Shown in pieces: positions 60,377 to 64,000 of a stretch of DNA of 64,000 nt. Origin of the DNA: an uncultured Candidatus Saccharibacteria bacterium (lineage in GTDB: Bacteria > Patescibacteriota > Saccharimonadia > Saccharimonadales > Saccharimonadaceae); NCBI GenBank assembly GCA_938046735.1, contig CALIXF010000008.1, positions 62,001 through 126,000 on the forward strand. Direction: 5' to 3'. The translations under genes and the position numbers were made by a program. The notes beneath the pieces were generated by a model that was not told the origin of the DNA, made no database searches, and saw only the letters and a list, made by a program, of their open reading frames with translations. The stretch's first letter is position 1. Each line of letters begins with the position of its first letter.

Positions 60377-61099
60377 ATGCAAGAAAAAGAACTAAAGACT
60401 AGTTTGGGACAACGAATCATCATTGGTGTGATTGCTGTTTTATTACTCTCTTCAACCGTCGCAATTTATGCTCTAATCGTTTTGAATGGTGAAAAAAATA
60501 AGCAAGCCAGTTCTGCTAAAAAAGAAGAACTGGCTCTAGTCACCAAAGACCTAACCACAAAACAGGACGAACTAAAAGCGGTCTCAACGAAACTTTCTCA
60601 ACAGTATTTCAATACGCTTGCTTCCTTCCGAAATAAGATCAAGGCCTACAATGGTAAATCGGTTGAGGATGCTGGCCTTAAGACTTTTGACCTAAAAACC
60701 GGTACTGGTGCCGAAATTACCGATAAAACCACTACATATTACACCTATTATGTCGGTTGGTGTGCTAATGAATCGGTTTTTGATTCTTCTTTTGATGATG
60801 CCAAAAATCCAAAAAGTCTCAAGGAACCTCTTGCCGTCACGAATCCAAAAAGTTTAATTGCCGGCTGGTCTGAAGGCATTAAGGGTATGCGTTTCGGTGG
60901 CGTTCGCGAAGTTGACATTCCAAGCCCACTTGCTTATGGTAAGGAACGTGAAATTTGCGGTGGCAAAAATTCTCCGCTCAAATTCCTCATCCTCCCAATT
61001 GAGGTCTCCGAAGAATATAAAAAATTGTCTTCTGAGTATAATCAGATCTACATCAAGTATCGTAAACTTCAGTCTGAAATTAATAAAATCGGTGCTTAA
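60377..61099 (+). CDS. Membrane-anchored FKBP-type peptidyl-prolyl isomerase
   Basis: A 240-residue protein with one N-terminal transmembrane segment (IIIGVIAVLLLSSTVAIYALIV), a coiled-coil stalk (about 45-80), and an extracytoplasmic FKBP domain: KTGTGAEITDKTTTYYTYYVGW, VFDSSFDD, LIAGWSEGIKGMRFGGVREVDIP, LAYG. These stretches correspond to the prolyl isomerase core (V-x-Y-x-G, F-D-x-S, G-W-x-x-G-x-x-G-M, P-x-x-x-x-Y-G). It likely assists folding of secreted proteins. AAAGGAGG precedes the ATG. A second helix closes the C-terminus. Confidence 0.85.
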   Translation: MQEKELKTSLGQRIIIGVIAVLLLSSTVAIYALIVLNGEKNKQASSAKKEELALVTKDLTTKQDELKAVSTKLSQQYFNTLASFRNKIKAYNGKSVEDAGLKTFDLKTGTGAEITDKTTTYYTYYVGWCANESVFDSSFDDAKNPKSLKEPLAVTNPKSLIAGWSEGIKGMRFGGVREVDIPSPLAYGKEREICGGKNSPLKFLILPIEVSEEYKKLSSEYNQIYIKYRKLQSEINKIGA

Positions 61100-61221
61100 T
61101 CTTAGATGGTAGTACGAAGTTATATTAGTTAACTTTTCATGTACGTCGTTTTAGCGCAGCTCCTCTCTTCTCCCCTAGTCTCTCAAATGTAATACCTTGA
61201 AATGCTAGTCCAGAGCTTATC

Positions 61222-61250
61222 TTGACAAATAAGCAATAGTATTATATAAT
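61222..61250 (+). promoter_or_regulatory. Consensus promoter of the 61313-61747 gene
   Basis: TTGACA (61222-61227), 17-base spacer, TATAAT (61245-61250): a perfect consensus, the strongest promoter in the window. Confidence 0.85.
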
Positions 61251-61312
61251 AAAGCAGTAACTATTATCCGTACAAAGCGGAAAATTGCACATTAAAAAGG
61301 AGGGAGTGTGCT

Positions 61313-61747
61313 ATGAAATTTGACTTATTATGTTGGGGTACCTTATGGGTGCTCCCTATTATAATTGGGTTACTTTCTGTTAGGGTAACCGCAGTCAAGA
61401 AAGGAAAGTTGGTTTTTAAATATCGCTTCGGCGATATTGGTGCCATAATTTTCCTGTTTTTATCTTTCATCTTTATCTTCATGTTGCTAATTATGGGCGA
61501 CATGAGGGACTGGGACAGATTTCATCAGATGACTATTATGTCTCGTGGTGGGGTTGAGGTAGTCAAGTGGATGGTTAAGATATTTTTCCTTACCATTTGC
61601 TTATTTACTCTCTACTCGCTGTTGCACATAACAAGCTGTGCAGCAACAGAGGAGTTCTTAAACTACCTCTACCAGGAGAGAATAGTAGGCTTCAAGAGAA
61701 GACGAAGCAGATTAGTCTTCGGCCTACTAAAAAGAAGAAGGAGATAA
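61313..61747 (+). CDS. Small membrane protein of unknown function, probably highly expressed
   Basis: A 144-residue protein with three hydrophobic segments (about 8-25, 42-62 and 90-110), Lys/Arg-rich loops and a very basic C-terminus (RIVGFKRRRSRLVFGLLKRRRR). A perfect consensus promoter, AAAAAGGAGGG 9 bases before the ATG, and a strong terminator indicate high output from a single-gene unit. I do not recognise the family. The Arg-rich tail could contact nucleic acid, ribosomes or acidic lipids. Confidence 0.7.
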   Translation: MKFDLLCWGTLWVLPIIIGLLSVRVTAVKKGKLVFKYRFGDIGAIIFLFLSFIFIFMLLIMGDMRDWDRFHQMTIMSRGGVEVVKWMVKIFFLTICLFTLYSLLHITSCAATEEFLNYLYQERIVGFKRRRSRLVFGLLKRRRR

Positions 61748-61820
61748 GAACAAGAGGGGTAAATTTTCATACCAAATATTTTAACCAGTTTCTGGTTTGA
61801 ATTTTTATCCCTCCTGTTTT

Positions 61821-61849
61821 AAAGCCCCACATTCGTGGGGCTTTTTCAT
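61821..61849 (+). terminator. Terminator of the 61313-61747 gene
   Basis: AAAGCCCCAC-ATTC-GTGGGGCTTTTT, a perfect 10-bp stem with T run. Confidence 0.88.
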
Positions 61850-61856
61850 TAAATTA

Positions 61857-63452
61857 TTACTTACAAAAATCGTACCAATCCTCTAATCCTTCTAGAATTT
61901 TCGGATCGATTGCTCTTCCGTCCATAGTTTTTTCTCCCGTCTCAATTTTCTTTTTTAGTGCATTTAGAGAAGTAAAGAATCTTTTACTTTGTTTTTGAAT
62001 TCGTTTTTTTCGATCCTCCTCCCACTTTGACAATTCTTCTTCGCTTAAGCAATTTGGAAAATTACGTCCCTTGAAATGTAAAAACAATCCCGGCAATCTT
62101 TCATCAATAAAATTTGGTATAAACTCGTTGATTGACTCCGCATCTGCTCCTTGAATTTTTTGACTAATTCTTCGGTCTGCCTCAGGTAAAAATCCGTCAT
62201 ATAAACTAGCTTCGACTTCGTCAACTTTTGGATAATCTGCCCTGTTCTCATATAGACTACGCATCCTTTCGATAAAATCAGGGTGCTTTAACAAAATTTC
62301 TAAATTTTTTTCTATAATCTCAGGAGTCAGTTGGATTTTCTCCCAACCAGATGCACCTCTAGGGTGTGGAGAAAATTCATCGTTTGATTCTTTGTCTGAT
62401 AAAGTATCTAAAACTGAGATCGGTGCCACTGCCGGACATTTGTTTAGGCAAATTTCTTTCACGGCCTCCCCAAAATCAAACCAAGTCATATATTCTTTGC
62501 CAAAACGATTCACCTTCTTCTTTTCTGACTTGAATTCTTTCTCCGCGGCAAGCAAATCCTCCAGGTTATAACGTAGATCAAATACTAATAAATTTCCATT
62601 CTTACTTGGTGCAATTGGAAACGCTATAGTAGTGTTTAGAAAATCAGATTTATAGCGACCCGAAGTATAAACAAAGGGTCGTGGGGTCGATAAATTTACT
62701 AATTTTAGCACCTCTCTTTTATCGCGCATTTTTAGTAGGTAATTAAAAATTTGCGGTTGTTTTTCTTTCAGCAATCTAGCTAAGGCGATCAAGGCCTCTA
62801 CGTCTGAAAGTGCATCATGGGCTTTAGTATGGTCAATTCTGTTTAGCTTTGTTAATAATTCCAGTTTGTTGGCTGGCTTTTTTCTACCAGATTCCGGATC
62901 AGAAATTATCGGCCACATAATACCCTCTGGTCGGAGCGCTCTAATCATCCGTACGACATCCAATAAATCCCATCGGCTCCGTCCATTTTTCCACTGCCAT
63001 TCGTATGGATCATAAAAATTTCGCCAGAACAAATATCGCATATGTTCATCGTCAAAGCGCACTGAATTATAACCGCAAGAAATAGTATTAGCGGTAAAGA
63101 TCTTATTCATTGCAATTCGACAAAATTCTGCTTCTGTCATCCCGTATTTTACGGTCTCTTGTGGCAAAATATGTGTCACCATAATCGCGTCAGGGCTTGG
63201 TAAGGTGTCGTTATTTAGCTTAATTAGAATATTCACTGGTTCGCCAATTGGTTCCAAATCAAGGTTGGTTCGCTGTCCAGCAAATTGCATGATTCGATCT
63301 TCTCGCGGACTAATTCCGGAAGTTTCAAGATCATAAAAGAAAAAGCTCGGTTCAATCTGTTGGTCTGCAAAAAAGTCGGTAGTCTTGCTGTGATTTTTTA
63401 TGTCAGCCTTATTATAATATGCTACCTGGTCTGGATCAAAACGTGAATTCAT
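61857..63452 (-). CDS. sbcB: Exodeoxyribonuclease I (SbcB-like)
   Basis: A 531-residue DnaQ-fold 3'-5' single-strand DNA exonuclease. FFFYDLETSGISPREDRIMQ carries the D-x-E motif, GYNSVRFDDEHM the second catalytic Asp, and HTKAHDALSDVEALIALA the H-x(3)-H-D-A-x-x-D block. The C-terminal part follows the ExoI SH3-like and helical regions (FDLRYNLEDLL, CPAVAPISVL, DRISQKIQG-like). TATAAT (63459-63464, minus strand) is 6 bases before the ATG, leaderless pattern. It diverges from uvrA. Confidence 0.93.
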   Translation of the reverse strand: MNSRFDPDQVAYYNKADIKNHSKTTDFFADQQIEPSFFFYDLETSGISPREDRIMQFAGQRTNLDLEPIGEPVNILIKLNNDTLPSPDAIMVTHILPQETVKYGMTEAEFCRIAMNKIFTANTISCGYNSVRFDDEHMRYLFWRNFYDPYEWQWKNGRSRWDLLDVVRMIRALRPEGIMWPIISDPESGRKKPANKLELLTKLNRIDHTKAHDALSDVEALIALARLLKEKQPQIFNYLLKMRDKREVLKLVNLSTPRPFVYTSGRYKSDFLNTTIAFPIAPSKNGNLLVFDLRYNLEDLLAAEKEFKSEKKKVNRFGKEYMTWFDFGEAVKEICLNKCPAVAPISVLDTLSDKESNDEFSPHPRGASGWEKIQLTPEIIEKNLEILLKHPDFIERMRSLYENRADYPKVDEVEASLYDGFLPEADRRISQKIQGADAESINEFIPNFIDERLPGLFLHFKGRNFPNCLSEEELSKWEEDRKKRIQKQSKRFFTSLNALKKKIETGEKTMDGRAIDPKILEGLEDWYDFCK

Positions 63453-63458
63453 ACATCT

Positions 63459-63464
63459 ATTATA
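63459..63464 (-). promoter_or_regulatory. -10 box of sbcB, overlapping a possible plus-strand -10
   Basis: Minus-strand TATAAT for sbcB shares bases with TATTAT (63458-63463) on the plus strand, so the same AT block may promote both directions. Confidence 0.5.
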
Positions 63465-63480
63465 GCAATTTGGAGTCTTT

Positions 63481-63528
63481 ATGGGGCAATCCGGAAGTTT
63501 TAGTCCAGCGTCTTGCTGGCTTTTTTAG
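63481..63528 (+). promoter_or_regulatory. Possible leader ORF with terminator-like hairpin upstream of uvrA
   Basis: GGAG (63472-63475) and ATG 63481 open a 15-codon frame (MGQSGSFSPASCWLF). Its last codons coincide with CCAGC-GTCTT-GCTGG followed by CTTTTTTA (63505-63527), a terminator shape. A -10 (TATGGT, 63535-63540) between it and uvrA may provide a second start. Leader-peptide attenuation is possible, but chance is not excluded. Confidence 0.3.
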
Positions 63529-63570
63529 GCAAAATATGGTAAAATATACAGACTTTGAGAAAGGGGAATT

Positions 63571-64000
63571 AATGAACGAAGAGAATAACGGATTATTGTC
63601 TAGAGGTGGTATAGAGATGCAGGGCGGCTCGACTGAAAATTGCATTAAAATACGTGGCGCTAGACAACATAACTTAAAAAATATCGATCTTGATATTCCA
63701 CGCGATAAACTGGTCGTCATTACTGGACTTTCCGGTTCTGGCAAATCCAGCTTGGCTTTTGATACGATCTACGCCGAGGGGCAACGTCGCTATGTTGAAT
63801 CTCTTTCGTCTTACGCCAGGATGTTTCTTGGTGTAATGGATAAACCGGATTTTGATACTATCACCGGTCTCTCCCCAGCTATTTCTATTGATCAAAAATC
63901 TACTTCAAGGAATCCTCGTTCAACTGTCGCCACAGTTACTGAAGTTTATGATTATCTTCGCCTTCTTTTTGCTCGCGTCGGTGTTCCTCATTGTCCAATT
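63571..64000 (+). CDS. uvrA: Excinuclease ABC subunit UvrA, 3'-truncated by window
   Basis: The first 143 residues of the nucleotide-excision repair damage sensor are visible. A short non-conserved N-terminus (residues 1-25) precedes IRGARQHNLKNIDLDIPRDKL, then Walker A ITGLSGSGKSSLAFDTIY and AEGQRRYVESLSSYARMFL, all diagnostic of UvrA. AAAGGGGA sits 6 bases before the ATG. The gene continues beyond the right edge. Confidence 0.97.

Overview
This window looks like a chromosomal segment of a Candidatus Saccharibacteria (TM7) or closely related Patescibacteria/CPR bacterium. That is an inference from AT-rich but dense coding, short minimal versions of conserved enzymes (TruB without a PUA domain, a short HolA, MetG without a C-terminal domain, TlyA without its S4 domain), Gram-positive-like envelope genes, and the presence of RNase J and PNPase. 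TGA is used as a stop (for example at 4625 and 41911), so the UGA=Gly code of Gracilibacteria/Absconditabacteria does not apply. A recurring trait is a TATAAT-like -10 box 6-9 bases before the start codon, which predicts leaderless mRNAs for about a dozen genes; other genes carry strong AGGAGG-type ribosome binding sites.

Layout. 1-3.5 kb: envelope glycopolymer/capsule genes (LCP ligase, VanZ-like, CpsB-type phosphatase, Wzz/BY-kinase). 3.65-4.0 kb: a probable 300-nt structured RNA with its own promoter and terminator and a 26-codon internal ORF. 4.0-9.5 kb: aspS, uppP, rpsT, holA, mutM. 9.6-17.2 kb: two secreted surface proteins and a DHH-type pseudoenzyme with a long Pro/Gln-rich tail. 17.2-18.5 kb: truB, a broken DUF421 gene, rpsO. 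18.6-20.5 kb: two orphan genes and structured upstream DNA. 20.5-33.8 kb: pnp, ftsK, the rpsF-ssb-rpsR-efp-tlyA operon, RNase J, a CmpB-type membrane protein and a UvrD-like helicase. 34-39.5 kb: an accessory block (GNAT, CYTH, radical-SAM-like protein, two tyrosine phosphatases, GrpB-like protein, coding remnants) ending at tRNA-Leu(CAG). 39.6-47.6 kb: a second CYTH protein, gpmI, galU, an XRE-MurA fusion, a membrane protein, pcrA. 47.7-50.7 kb: a 1003-residue protein with twelve 26-residue repeats. 50.7-64 kb: an Rpf/transglycosylase-like factor, rsmA, a single-pass membrane protein, metG, an aquaporin, pheST, a membrane-anchored FKBP, sbcB and the start of uvrA.

How the genes fit together. 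Translation and RNA turnover genes form the housekeeping core. Envelope genes (LCP, CpsB, BY-kinase, UppP, GalU, MurA-like, Rpf-like) would support a Gram-positive-type wall with surface polysaccharide. The secreted proteins, the Ser/Thr/Pro-rich membrane proteins and the 26-residue repeat protein are candidates for lineage-specific or host-interaction functions. The most unusual items are the orphan 300-nt RNA, the 26-residue repeat protein, the catalytically dead DHH protein, the XRE-MurA fusion and the phosphatase/radical-SAM accessory block.
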